NCBI GenBank assembly: GCA_023433925.1
Contig: JAEYTO010000063.1
Location: 1-64,000, forward strand
Source: Pseudomonadota bacterium
GTDB taxonomy: Bacteria; Desulfobacterota; Desulfovibrionia; Desulfovibrionales; Desulfovibrionaceae
DNA length: 64,000 nt
Direction of reading: 5' to 3'
The position numbers and the translations under genes are program-made. This document shows positions 55,723 to 64,000 of the stretch, piece after piece; the stretch's first letter is position 1; the number at the start of each line of letters is the position of its first letter. The notes under the pieces are model-generated. The model was given only the letters and a program-made list of their open reading frames with translations. It had not been told where the DNA came from and made no database searches.

Positions 55723-58700
55723 ATGGCCGTGGCTGACGAAAATAAAGTCCAGCGAATCCTATCCGATTTCCTCAAGGACTCCATCCCTGAGTACATCATG
55801 GATGGTTCCCGGGGCATCGTGTCCAACGACGGGGTCCAGAAGATCAACCTGAACCGGCGGGATGGGCTATGGGATGCCGAGGCGCAGATCCAGGGCGAGG
55901 ACTTCCAGGTCTATGCCACGGAAATGAGCATTAATCTCGAAAACGAAGCAGTCAACTACTACTGCAACTGCGACGAGGGCTTCAGCGGCGTGTGCCGGCA
56001 CGTGGGCGCGGTGGCCCTTAAGGTCCTGTCCAGCCTGGGCGAGAAGAAGAAGGCCGAGCAGGCCGTGGTCACTGCCGCCCCACGCCAGGAATGGCGCCAG
56101 ACCTTCCGCTCCTACTTCGCTTCCGAGCACGAGCCGGAACCCGGCAAGCACTACCTCGTCTACCGCTTCTATCCCGAGCCCGAGCGGCTCCAGGTGGCCT
56201 TCTTCCGCGCCCGCCAGAACAAGGCCGGGCTGTCGCAGGTCCAGAGCGAGGTGACCCTGGAGCAGATCCTGGAGAACCCGGACTGGTCCGAGACCACGCC
56301 GCTCCTGCCCAAGGTGGCCAGGCTGCTCGGCATCTACCAGGACTACATGGGCCACCGGGTGGAGCTGCCGCCGGGCCTGCTGACCTGGTTCTTCTGGGCC
56401 CTCAAGGACGAATACTACCTCTTCCACAAGGACACGGACCAGCCCGTGCGCGTGGAGCGCAAGACCATGCGCTTGCAGCTCTCGCCCGCGCTCTCCGAAG
56501 ACGGCCTGACCTTCGACATCATGCTCTCGCGCGAGGGCAAGCAACCATTCTCCATCGAGGGCGAGGACGTCTACTTCTACGGCCAGATGCCCCTGTGGGT
56601 GCTCTGGCGGGGCACCTTCTACCCGGTGCAGACGGGCCTCAACACCTCCCTGGTCCAGAACCTCGTGCACACGCCGCCGACCATCCCCACGGGCGAGATC
56701 TCCGAGTTCCTGGACCGCGTGTGGACCAAGCTGCCGTCCAGCGACCTCCACGGGCAGGAGGAGTTCCTGGCGCGCATGGACCCCATCTTCGTGCCTGCCA
56801 GGTACAACCCCAAGCTCTTCCTGGACGAGGAAGGCAGCCTGCTGACCATGCAGATCTCCAACATCTACGAGACCGAGCACATGGAGGTCATGCTGCCCGG
56901 CCCCAACCCGGACCTGCAAACCGGCAGCTATTCGTACGACGGCAAGTCCTTCCTCCTGCGCCGGGACCAGCAGGCCGAGGCCGAGCTCATCAACAAGCTC
57001 CACGACATGAGCTTCCAGGCGCGCAACAACGCCAACTGGTTCCTGGAGCCCGAGGAGGCCATCACCTTCCTTTTGGACTACTACCCCAAGCTCGTGGAGA
57101 CCTATCGCGTCTTCGGCGAGAAGAACCTGACCCGCTACAAGGTCAGGCTGTCCACGCCCGTGGTCGTGGCCGAGGTGGAGACCAGCGAGGAGGACAAGTG
57201 GTTCAACCTTGAGGTCAACGTCGAGTACGACGGCCAGCGCGTGCCCATCGAGGCCATCTGGAAGGCCTGGACCCAGGGCAAGCGTTACGTGCAGCTCAAG
57301 GACGGCTCGTACACGAGCCTGCCCGAATCCTGGCTGAACAAGCTGGCGCACAAGCTGCGCGCCCTGGGCTACGACCCCGAGAAGCCGCCCAAGAAGCAGT
57401 TCAGCCAATTCGAGGCGCCGGTCCTGGACAAGCTCATCGAGGACCTGCCCGAGGTCCACACCGACGAGTTCTACAAGAAGCTGCGCCAGAAGATCCACAG
57501 CTTCAAGGAGATCGCGCCCATCCCGGTGCCCAAGGGCCTCAACGCCACGCTGCGCCCGTACCAGCAGCAGGGCCTGTCCTATCTTAATTTCCTGCGCGAG
57601 TACGAGTTCGGCGGCATCCTGGCCGACGAGATGGGCCTGGGCAAGACCGTGCAGACCCTGTCATTCCTCCAGCACATGAAGGAAAAAGAGCTCGGCGGCC
57701 CGAACCTGATCATCGTGCCCACCTCCGTGCTCCCCAACTGGGAGCGCGAGTGCCAGAAGTTCGTGCCGGACATGAAGCTCCTGACCATCTATGGCGCGCG
57801 GCGCGAGGGCATGTTCAAGCAGGTCAAGAGCTCGGACATCGTGCTCACGACCTACGCGCTCCTGCGCCGCGACCTGGACGAGCTGCTCAAGTTCGAGTTC
57901 AACACGGTCATCCTGGACGAGGCCCAGAACATCAAGAACCCGAACACCATCACGGCCCGCAGCGTGCGCAAGCTCGACACGAGCATGCGCCTGTGCCTGT
58001 CGGGCACGCCCATCGAGAACAACCTCTTCGAGCTGTGGAGCCTGTTCGAATTCCTCATGCCCGGCTTCCTCGGCTCGCAGCACTCGTTCCAGCGCGGCAT
58101 CGTCAAACCCATCAAGGATGGCGACGAGGAGACGCTCGGCTACCTGCGCGGCCGCGTGCGGCCGTTCATCCTGCGCCGGACCAAGAGCGAGGTGGCCAAG
58201 GACCTGCCGCCCAAGATCGAGACCATCCAGTACTGCAACCTGGCCGACGAGCAGCTCGAGCTCTACGCGGCGCTGGCCAAGAAGCTCAAGGAGCAGGTCA
58301 TGCAGACCGTGGACGAGAAGGGCATCGCCAAGAGCCAGATGTCCATCCTCGACGCCCTGCTCAAGCTCCGCCAGATCTGCTGCCACCCGCGCCTGCTCAA
58401 GCTCGACATGCCCGGCCTGAACACGAACCTGCCCTCGGGCAAGTTCGACGCCTTCCAGGATCTGGTCACCGAGGTCATCGAGGAAGGCCACAAGGTGCTC
58501 GTGTTCTCCCAGTTCGTGCAGATGCTGCACATCATCCGCAACTGGCTGCAGATCAACCGCACGCCCTTCGCCTACCTGGACGGCGCGAGCAAGAACCGCT
58601 TCGAGCAGGTCGAGCTTTTCAACTCCGACCCGTCCATCCCCATCTTCCTCATCTCGCTCAAGGCCGGCGGCACGGGCCTCAACCTGACCAGCGCGGACTA

Positions 58701-58941
58701 CGTCATCCACTACGACCCGTGGTGGAACCCGGCCGTGGAGAACCAGGCCACGGACCGCGCGCACCGCATCGGCCAGACGCAGCAGGTCTTCTCCTACAAG
58801 ATGATCTGCCAGAACACGGTGGAAGAGAAGATCCTCAAGCTCCAGGAGCAGAAGAAGGGCATCGCCGACGCCATCATCCCCGGCCAGGAGGCCTGGAAGT
58901 CGCTTACTCGCGACGATTTGGAAATGCTCTTCGATGTCTAA
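55723..58941 (+). CDS. SWIM-domain SNF2-family helicase
   Basis: 1072 residues. A SWIM zinc finger is near residues 85-97 (CNCDEGFSGVCRH, CxCxnCxH). The SNF2 ATPase occupies about 600-1070: motif I ADEMGLGKT, motif II DEAQ, motif III LSGTPIENN, motif VI QATDRAHRIGQTQ. Between them is a long spacer typical of bacterial SWIM-SNF2 proteins. It likely remodels protein-DNA or RNA polymerase complexes; the specific task is unknown. It is divergent from dppA, with an AT-rich gap between them. Confidence 0.92.
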   Translation: MAVADENKVQRILSDFLKDSIPEYIMDGSRGIVSNDGVQKINLNRRDGLWDAEAQIQGEDFQVYATEMSINLENEAVNYYCNCDEGFSGVCRHVGAVALKVLSSLGEKKKAEQAVVTAAPRQEWRQTFRSYFASEHEPEPGKHYLVYRFYPEPERLQVAFFRARQNKAGLSQVQSEVTLEQILENPDWSETTPLLPKVARLLGIYQDYMGHRVELPPGLLTWFFWALKDEYYLFHKDTDQPVRVERKTMRLQLSPALSEDGLTFDIMLSREGKQPFSIEGEDVYFYGQMPLWVLWRGTFYPVQTGLNTSLVQNLVHTPPTIPTGEISEFLDRVWTKLPSSDLHGQEEFLARMDPIFVPARYNPKLFLDEEGSLLTMQISNIYETEHMEVMLPGPNPDLQTGSYSYDGKSFLLRRDQQAEAELINKLHDMSFQARNNANWFLEPEEAITFLLDYYPKLVETYRVFGEKNLTRYKVRLSTPVVVAEVETSEEDKWFNLEVNVEYDGQRVPIEAIWKAWTQGKRYVQLKDGSYTSLPESWLNKLAHKLRALGYDPEKPPKKQFSQFEAPVLDKLIEDLPEVHTDEFYKKLRQKIHSFKEIAPIPVPKGLNATLRPYQQQGLSYLNFLREYEFGGILADEMGLGKTVQTLSFLQHMKEKELGGPNLIIVPTSVLPNWERECQKFVPDMKLLTIYGARREGMFKQVKSSDIVLTTYALLRRDLDELLKFEFNTVILDEAQNIKNPNTITARSVRKLDTSMRLCLSGTPIENNLFELWSLFEFLMPGFLGSQHSFQRGIVKPIKDGDEETLGYLRGRVRPFILRRTKSEVAKDLPPKIETIQYCNLADEQLELYAALAKKLKEQVMQTVDEKGIAKSQMSILDALLKLRQICCHPRLLKLDMPGLNTNLPSGKFDAFQDLVTEVIEEGHKVLVFSQFVQMLHIIRNWLQINRTPFAYLDGASKNRFEQVELFNSDPSIPIFLISLKAGGTGLNLTSADYVIHYDPWWNPAVENQATDRAHRIGQTQQVFSYKMICQNTVEEKILKLQEQKKGIADAIIPGQEAWKSLTRDDLEMLFDV

Positions 58942-58966
58942 GAGGAGCCTTTTTGTGGATAACTTC

Positions 58967-59004
58967 GCGGGCGGCCGGACGAATCCGGCCGCCCGCTTCG
59001 TTTT
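58967..59004 (+). terminator. Terminator of the SNF2 gene
   Basis: GCGGGCGGCCGGA (58967-58979) pairs perfectly with 58984-58996 over CGAA, followed by TTCGTTTT. The rest of the gap to 59212 shows no gene. Confidence 0.85.
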
Positions 59005-59212
59005 CCAGGCTTGCTCTTCCACAGGCGCCTGTTCCCAGGGTGTTCCTTCCATTGTTCCTAATTAGCGTATGTATTCGATCTCTGTAGGACATTGGCGGAC
59101 AGAACAAATGGAATCATGCCGATAGCAAATAATCCCGCTTGAACTAAAGCTCGCCCCAGACACACGCCGGATTCGCTCCGGCGGCCGGCAAGCCAGGAAA
59201 GGAGCGGGGGAA

Positions 59213-59437
59213 ATGAGCCAGGGTTGCGCATACTCAAGCCAGTGCATGCTTTTCAAGAATTTTCGCGGCGTATCGCCCAAGCTGCGCAAGGACTTCATGG
59301 AGCGCATGTGCTCCCATAAGGACAACTTCAGGCGCTGCCGCAGGGCTCAGTACCATGCCTTGTACGGCGACGACCCGCCCTTGGACATGCTGCCGCTGCC
59401 AGTGAACCTGGAAGGAGGAGTATGGCTCCGGACCTAG
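59213..59437 (+). CDS. Cys-containing small protein, 74 aa
   Basis: AAGGAGCGGGGGAA precedes ATG 59213. The protein has four cysteines, at residues 5, 11, 33 and 42, in a basic helical context (NFRGVSPKLRKDFMERMCSHKDNFRRCRRAQ). They could bind a metal or a cluster. The stop lies 16 bp inside the next gene, so the two are coupled. Unknown family. Confidence 0.7.
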   Translation: MSQGCAYSSQCMLFKNFRGVSPKLRKDFMERMCSHKDNFRRCRRAQYHALYGDDPPLDMLPLPVNLEGGVWLRT

Positions 59438-60054
59438 GTCAGCGAGGCTTGGCCAAGCCGGCCCACCCGTGCGGCAAGCCCGCCCGGCGCGGCGCGATCA
59501 CCTGGGAGCGCGACCTCGATTACGCCCTGCGCAGGGCCAAGGCCGGCGGCAGGCCCGTGCTCCTCTACTTCCGCGACGAGGCTTCCGTGGCCTGCCGGGC
59601 CATGGACGAGGAGACCTTCGCCGACGAATTCGTGGCCGAAGCCATGGCCGTGCAGGTCATCCCCGCGCTCCTGCCCCACGACCACATCCCGTTCGCGGCG
59701 GAGTACGGCGTGACCTGGACGCCCAGCCTGCTCGCGCTCGACCCCGAGGGCCGCGCGCACCGGCGGGACGTCGGTTTCCTGCCGCCGGAGGAGTTCACGC
59801 CCTTCCTCCTCCTGGGCTGCGCCGGCGTCTACTTCGACGGCGACAAGTTCGAGCACGCCACGCCCCTACTGGACACCCTGCTCGCGCACCACGCCCAAAG
59901 CGCCTACGCTCCCGAGGCCCGCTTCCTGCTCGGCATGACCGCCTTCAAGGCCAGCGGAGACGAAAGCCACCTGCGCCTGGCTTTCGAGGACCTGAGCCGC
60001 CACTGGCCGCACAGCCTGTGGACCAAGAAAGCCAGGCCGTACGCGGACTTTTAG
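59422..60054 (+). CDS. Thioredoxin-fold protein without CxxC, with TPR-like tail
   Basis: 210 residues. Residues about 25-130 follow the thioredoxin pattern of the DUF255/YyaL-like group: GRPVLLYFRDEASVACRAMDEETF, YGVTWTPSLLALDPEG. In place of CxxC there is a single Cys (near residue 59), so it is no classical reductase. Residues about 145-205 look like one TPR pair. GGAGGA precedes ATG 59422. Its stop overlaps that of ftsH by 4 bp, convergently. Confidence 0.8.
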   Translation: MAPDLGQRGLAKPAHPCGKPARRGAITWERDLDYALRRAKAGGRPVLLYFRDEASVACRAMDEETFADEFVAEAMAVQVIPALLPHDHIPFAAEYGVTWTPSLLALDPEGRAHRRDVGFLPPEEFTPFLLLGCAGVYFDGDKFEHATPLLDTLLAHHAQSAYAPEARFLLGMTAFKASGDESHLRLAFEDLSRHWPHSLWTKKARPYADF

Positions 60055-61937
60055 AATAAGCCCGCCGGCCTGCGCTTGCGGTCGAAGCCCAGGATTTCGA
60101 GCACCTTGTCCCCGGACAGCTCCTCTTCGTCCAGCAGCCGCGAGACCAGCCTGTCCAGCCCCTCGCGATGCTCCTCCAAGGCTCTGCGCGCCCGGCCATA
60201 GGCATCCTCCAGGATGGACGTGACCTCCTCGTCCACCTCGCGGGCCGTCTCCTCGCTGTACTCCCTGCGCACGGCGATATCCTCGCCCAGGAAGACCTGC
60301 TCGTTGCGGCCGCCCAGGGCCATGTGGCTGAAGCGACGGCCCATGCCCCACTCCAGGACCATGCGCCGGGCGTGGCGCGTGGCCTCCACGAGGTCGTTGC
60401 CCGCGCCGCTGGTCATGGTGCCGAGCACGAGCTCCTCCGAGGCCCGGCCGCCCATCATCACGGCCAGGCGGTCCAGAAGGTACTCGCGGGTGTAAACGTA
60501 CTTCTCGGTCTCCGGGAGCTGCTGGGTCACGCCCATGCTCAGGGCGCGGGGCACGATGGAGACCTTGTGCAGGGGATCGGCGTTGGGCATGACCGCGGCC
60601 ACCAAGGCATGGCCGCCCTCGTGGTAGGCCACGCTGCGCTTCTCCTCCTCGCTCACGGCCAGTCCCTGGCGCACCAGGCCCATGAGCACCTTGTCGCGGG
60701 CCTGCTCCACGTCCTCGCCGAGGATCTCCTGGCGGTCGGCGCGGGCCGCCATGAGCGCGGCCTCGTTGAGCAGATTCTTCAGGTCGGCCCCGCTGAATCC
60801 GGGCGTGCCGCGGGCCAGCGACTCCAGGTTGACGTCGCCCGCCAGGGGCTTGTTGCGCGCATGGATGTGCAGGATGTCCAACCTGGCCTTGGTCGTGGGC
60901 AAGGGAATGGTCACCCGCCGGTCGAAGCGGCCCGGTCGCAGGAGCGCCGAATCCAGGATGTCCGGGCGGTTCGTGGCGCTCATGACGATGACGTCATGGC
61001 TCTGCTCGAAGCCGTCCAGCTCGGACAGGAGCTGGTTCAGGGTCTGCTCGCGCTCGTCGTGGCCGCCGCCCAGGCCTGCCCCGCGCTTGCGGCCGATGGA
61101 GTCCAGCTCGTCGATGAAGATGATGCTCGGCGCGTTCTTCTTGGCGTCCTCGAACAGGCTGCGCACGCGCGACGCGCCCACGCCCACGAACATCTCCATG
61201 AAGTCCGAGCCCGTGATGGAGAAGAAGGGCACGCCCGCCTCGCCGGCCACGGCCCGCGCGAGAAGCGTCTTGCCGCAGCCGGGCGGCCCGACCAGGAGCA
61301 CGCCGCGCGGCACCTGCGCGCCCAGACGCCGCACCTTGCCGGGTTCCTTGAGGTAGGTCACGATCTCCTGAAGCTCTTCCTTGGCGCCCTCGGCGCCGGC
61401 CACGTCGGCGAAGGTCGTGCGCTCCTTGCGCTGATCGTAGAGCTTGGCCCGGCTGCGGCCCATGCCGAACAGGTTGCCTGCCCCGCCTCCGCCGACTCGC
61501 TTGAACTGGGCCCAGACGAGAAGGCCTAAAAAGAGCATGGGCAGCAGCCCGAACAGGAGCAGCCAGAGCCAGGAGCCGTCGGACTCGGGCCGGGTGCGCA
61601 ACTGCACGTTATTCGTCTGGAGAAGCTCGAAGAGTTGCGGGTCGCCGAAAGATGGAATGTACGTGCGGAAGCGGGAAAGCTCCATGTCCTGAGCCGCGCC
61701 GTCAGGACGGTATTTGATGGCCCTGCGCAGCTCGCCGTCGATGCGCTGTCCCTGCACCTGGACGCTGGCCACGTTGCCGACGTCGAGCTGCTTCCGGAAC
61801 TCGCTGTAGCTCAGGGGCGGCGGGGAAGTCGCGCCGCGAGAGAGCCACAGGAAGCCCATGAGCAGGAGAAACAGGAGGAACACGACGCCCCACGCCGGGC
61901 GCCCCTGATCCCCGGGGGAATTTCGCGCGCCGTTCAT
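60051..61937 (-). CDS. ftsH: ATP-dependent zinc metalloprotease FtsH
   Basis: A 628-residue membrane AAA protease. Two N-terminal TM helices (about 15-35 and 115-135) flank a periplasmic domain. Walker A GPPGCGKT, Walker B IIFIDELD, the SRH region, and the protease motif HEGGH are all intact. It degrades membrane and regulatory proteins. A 40-residue reading frame ends seven bases before its start and is probably co-translated. Confidence 0.96.
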   Translation of the reverse strand: MNGARNSPGDQGRPAWGVVFLLFLLLMGFLWLSRGATSPPPLSYSEFRKQLDVGNVASVQVQGQRIDGELRRAIKYRPDGAAQDMELSRFRTYIPSFGDPQLFELLQTNNVQLRTRPESDGSWLWLLLFGLLPMLFLGLLVWAQFKRVGGGGAGNLFGMGRSRAKLYDQRKERTTFADVAGAEGAKEELQEIVTYLKEPGKVRRLGAQVPRGVLLVGPPGCGKTLLARAVAGEAGVPFFSITGSDFMEMFVGVGASRVRSLFEDAKKNAPSIIFIDELDSIGRKRGAGLGGGHDEREQTLNQLLSELDGFEQSHDVIVMSATNRPDILDSALLRPGRFDRRVTIPLPTTKARLDILHIHARNKPLAGDVNLESLARGTPGFSGADLKNLLNEAALMAARADRQEILGEDVEQARDKVLMGLVRQGLAVSEEEKRSVAYHEGGHALVAAVMPNADPLHKVSIVPRALSMGVTQQLPETEKYVYTREYLLDRLAVMMGGRASEELVLGTMTSGAGNDLVEATRHARRMVLEWGMGRRFSHMALGGRNEQVFLGEDIAVRREYSEETAREVDEEVTSILEDAYGRARRALEEHREGLDRLVSRLLDEEELSGDKVLEILGFDRKRRPAGLF

Positions 61938-61944
61938 GCGCGGC

Positions 61945-62067
61945 TCAACCCTTGGCCTCGCGCCGCTTGCGCGGACGGAGCAACTGCTCGTAACGGGCGG
62001 CCATGATCTTGACCAGGGCCCGGACCATCTCGCGGGCCTGCCTCTCCACGGGCGTGAGCGCCTGCAT
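61945..62067 (-). CDS. Small basic protein, 40 aa, upstream of ftsH
   Basis: AGGAGG is four bases before ATG 62067. The product, starting MQALTPVERQAREMVRAL, forms an amphipathic helix followed by a very basic end (RPRKRREAKG). The stop is seven bases before the ftsH start, which suggests translational coupling. It may be a leader peptide or a small regulator of FtsH. No family is known to me. Confidence 0.6.
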   Translation of the reverse strand: MQALTPVERQAREMVRALVKIMAARYEQLLRPRKRREAKG

Positions 62068-62290
62068 GCGACCTCCTTGGAAGGGGTTGGTTCTCTTCCC
62101 GGACTTCCCGGAATTGTTCAGCTTCCGACTATGACACGGGTCCAGACCGCTGGCTGTAGGCGCAAGGCGCGATGCGCTGTAGGCTTCATTCCCAGGGACA
62201 GGCTTGCGCGCGGCCCGCTTCGGAGCGCATAGTGGCCGATGGCGGAAGGATCGGCCCGCCCCGGTGGGCCGCAATTCGAGGGAACGGATC

Positions 62291-63673
62291 ATGCCCGTGA
62301 ACGGCCAGACATTTCTCCAGCGATCACGCCTGCGAGCCCTCTGGTTCGGCCTGGATTCCAGCTTCTGGTTCAGGCCATCGCTCATGGTCCTGGGCTCCAT
62401 CGGCCTGGCTGTCGCGCTCCTGACCCTGGACGGGCTCTTCCCGGACACGATCCAGCGCATCCCGCTCGTCTACGGCGGCGGGCCCGAGGCTGCCCAGACC
62501 ATCCTGTCCACCATCGCCTCGTCCCTGATCAACGTGGTCAGCGTGACCTTCTCCATCACCATCGTGGCGCTGTCGCTGGCCTCGACCCAGTTCGGTCCGC
62601 GCCTGCTCAACAACTTCATGCGCGACCAGGGAAACCAGCTCGTGCTCGGCTACTTCGTGGCCATCTTCGTCTACTGCCTGCTCATCATCCGTGCCATCCG
62701 CGTGACCGATCCCTTCACGCCTCCCCTGTCCGTGACGGCCGGTATCCTGCTGGCCATCCTGGCCTTCTTCGTGCTCATCTACTTCCTCCACCACATCGCT
62801 TCGTCCATCAAGGCCGAAACCCTCGTGCACATGGTGGACAAGGAACTCGTCAAGACCATCGAGGAACTCTGCCCCGAGCCCATGGGCACGGACGCAGAGG
62901 AGCCCGAGCCCGTGCCCGACATGCCCGAGGGATTCGCCGCCGAATCGGCCGTGGTCCCGGCCATGGAGCACGGCTATCTGCAAGCCCTGGAGATCGGCGG
63001 GTTGGTGGCCTTGGCCAGGGACAAGGACCTCGTCCTCGCCCTGGCCTACCGGCCCGGCGACTACATCGCCCAGGGCACGCCACTCTTGCGAGCCTGGCCG
63101 GGCGCGTTCCTCAACCGCGAGATCGTGGAGGCCGTCAACGACCAGTTCGTCATCGGCAGCCAACGCACGCCCTTCCAGGACCTGGAGTACGCCATCAATC
63201 AGCTCGTGGAGATCGCCTTGCGCGCCCTGTCGCCAGGCATCAACGACACGTTCACGGCCATCGGCTGCATCGACCGCCTGGGCTCGGCCCTGTCCCTACT
63301 GGCCCGGCGGCGCATGCCGCGCACGGCCCATCGCGACGATGACGGCACCCTGCGCGTGGTCGTACACCCCAACACCTTCACGGGGGCCATGGACGCTGCT
63401 TTCGACGCCATCCGCCAGAACAGCGCGCACCACGCGGCCGTGATCATCCGCATGCTCGAAGTGCTCCAGGCCGTGGCCATGTTCGCCCACACCCGAGAAC
63501 GTAAGGAGGTCATCCACAAGCATGCGGACATGATCCTGCGCGCGGCCGAGCGCAACCTGCCCGAGGAGAACGACATTCGCGACATGCGCCGGCGCCACGA
63601 GGAGTTGACGCGCATGCTCGACAGATCGGGCCGCGATGAGCACCAGGAAAAGGCCAAGAAGCACCAAGCCTAG
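62291..63673 (+). CDS. DUF2254 membrane protein
   Basis: 460 residues. Four TM helices lie in the N-terminal 180 residues (first LMVLGSIGLAVALLTL, then STIASSLINVVSVTFSITIVALSLAS, a FVAIFVYCLLIIRAI and a ILAFFVLIYFLHHI). The TFSITIVALSLASTQFGPRLLNNFMRDQ block is the DUF2254 hallmark, as is ALSPGINDTFTAI. The soluble C-terminal half is cytoplasmic. Function unknown. ATG 62291 follows GAGGGAA. Confidence 0.88.
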   Translation: MPVNGQTFLQRSRLRALWFGLDSSFWFRPSLMVLGSIGLAVALLTLDGLFPDTIQRIPLVYGGGPEAAQTILSTIASSLINVVSVTFSITIVALSLASTQFGPRLLNNFMRDQGNQLVLGYFVAIFVYCLLIIRAIRVTDPFTPPLSVTAGILLAILAFFVLIYFLHHIASSIKAETLVHMVDKELVKTIEELCPEPMGTDAEEPEPVPDMPEGFAAESAVVPAMEHGYLQALEIGGLVALARDKDLVLALAYRPGDYIAQGTPLLRAWPGAFLNREIVEAVNDQFVIGSQRTPFQDLEYAINQLVEIALRALSPGINDTFTAIGCIDRLGSALSLLARRRMPRTAHRDDDGTLRVVVHPNTFTGAMDAAFDAIRQNSAHHAAVIIRMLEVLQAVAMFAHTRERKEVIHKHADMILRAAERNLPEENDIRDMRRRHEELTRMLDRSGRDEHQEKAKKHQA

Positions 63674-64000
63674 AAGCGCGCTGGGGTTTTCTCTCGCGGC
63701 ATCGACTTAGAGCCACGAACAAAACCTGATCCGACCTGATAAAAATTTAGCAATAGCAATGACTAGGAGAGTGACTGAGGGGTTTTGTTGCTAGCCCTTA
63801 GTACGGCTGTGTCACAAGCTTCTGGCACGAATTGCATATGGGCCATTTCATGGCTGATCTACCTGGCAAGTTTGGATAGCACGCCCAAATTATCTTTAAT
63901 ATCTTCAAGGGATAGTGCTTTGGTGACACAGTAGCGTTAGAGCGGTTTGCACAAGCTTGAGAGATGGCGCTGCCCTCTCTCGGACCCTCCCTCGCCGGAA
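63674..64000. repeat. Intergenic region ending in a partial MITE-like element
   Basis: Bases about 63700-63930 are relatively AT-rich without a gene. From 63935 on, GCGTTAGAGCGGTTTGCACAAG and then a GAGAGATGGC/GCCCTCTCTC hairpin (63958-63981) and CCCTCCCTCGCCGG repeat the order of the 24266-24478 element read on its minus strand. The element is cut off by the window edge. Confidence 0.6.

Noticed and set aside
59422..60054. Classical thioredoxin
   Set aside because: The CxxC motif is absent; only one Cys lies near the active-site position.

Overview
The window is GC-rich chromosomal DNA from an anaerobic bacterium, most likely a sulfate reducer of the Desulfovibrionales. The best marker is a 105-residue DsrC (19871-20188) with the two C-terminal cysteines of the dissimilatory sulfite reductase sulfur carrier. 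A CooC-type nickel ATPase, a RACo-like corrinoid activator, a four-cluster ferredoxin beside a GltD-like flavoprotein, and a 4Fe-4S Rsm22 protein also fit an anaerobe. There is no rRNA, prophage, CRISPR array or complete insertion sequence. Four tRNA genes are present.

Layout. 1-2.4 kb: repeats, an orphan CooC-like ATPase and a secreted protein of unknown function. 2.4-9.5 kb: arginine genes argF-argG and argH on the minus strand, separated by a plus-strand P-type ATPase that resembles animal Na,K-ATPase. 9.8-15.6 kb: minus-strand RNA and translation cluster (dksA, an RqcH-like NFACT protein, phoH/ybeZ, an HD-domain pgpH/yqfF, ybeY). 15.8-16.9 kb: a DUF364 protein and tRNA Gly-Cys-Gly. 17-20.2 kb: METTL21-like methyltransferase overlapping an E. 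coli-sized YcaO, then dsrC with its own promoter and terminator. 20.4-23.3 kb: a 938-residue membrane protein with TPRs and a retroviral-type CCHC zinc knuckle. 23.3-25.5 kb: a MoaE-like gene and an IS110 transposase wreck that carries an inserted MITE-like element. 25.5-32.9 kb: an SH3 protein, then a tight minus-strand operon RACo-like/rsm22/lipB/lipA, and a PilZ protein. 33-37.9 kb: zinc ribbon, M23 peptidase, EamA transporter, tRNA-Pro, glycosyltransferase-like gene, 56-residue membrane peptide. 38-39.4 kb: two DUF2382 stress proteins, then an AT-rich island. 40.4-44.4 kb: ZraP-like protein, N-formylglutamate amidohydrolase, pstB-phoU, TlpA-like thioredoxin. 44.7-49.3 kb: transketolase and a three-gene redox operon. 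49.5-55.5 kb: a minus-strand run of peptide-binding lipoprotein, relA/spoT, AI-2E transporter and YihY/BrkB. 55.7-63.7 kb: SWIM-SNF2 helicase, a Cys-rich peptide with a thioredoxin-like protein, ftsH preceded by a 40-residue peptide, and a DUF2254 membrane protein.

The most unusual layer is non-coding. At least four families of short, hairpin-forming dispersed repeats occupy nearly every gap above about 250 bp. One has about 25-bp imperfect terminal inverted repeats and has interrupted the IS110 transposase gene, so it was mobile. The most interesting proteins are the zinc-knuckle/TPR membrane protein beside dsrC, the Na,K-ATPase-like pump inside the arginine locus, and an Rsm22 protein with a roughly 400-residue disordered Gly/Arg/Lys tail. 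All identifications rest on reading motifs by eye; no database search was run.
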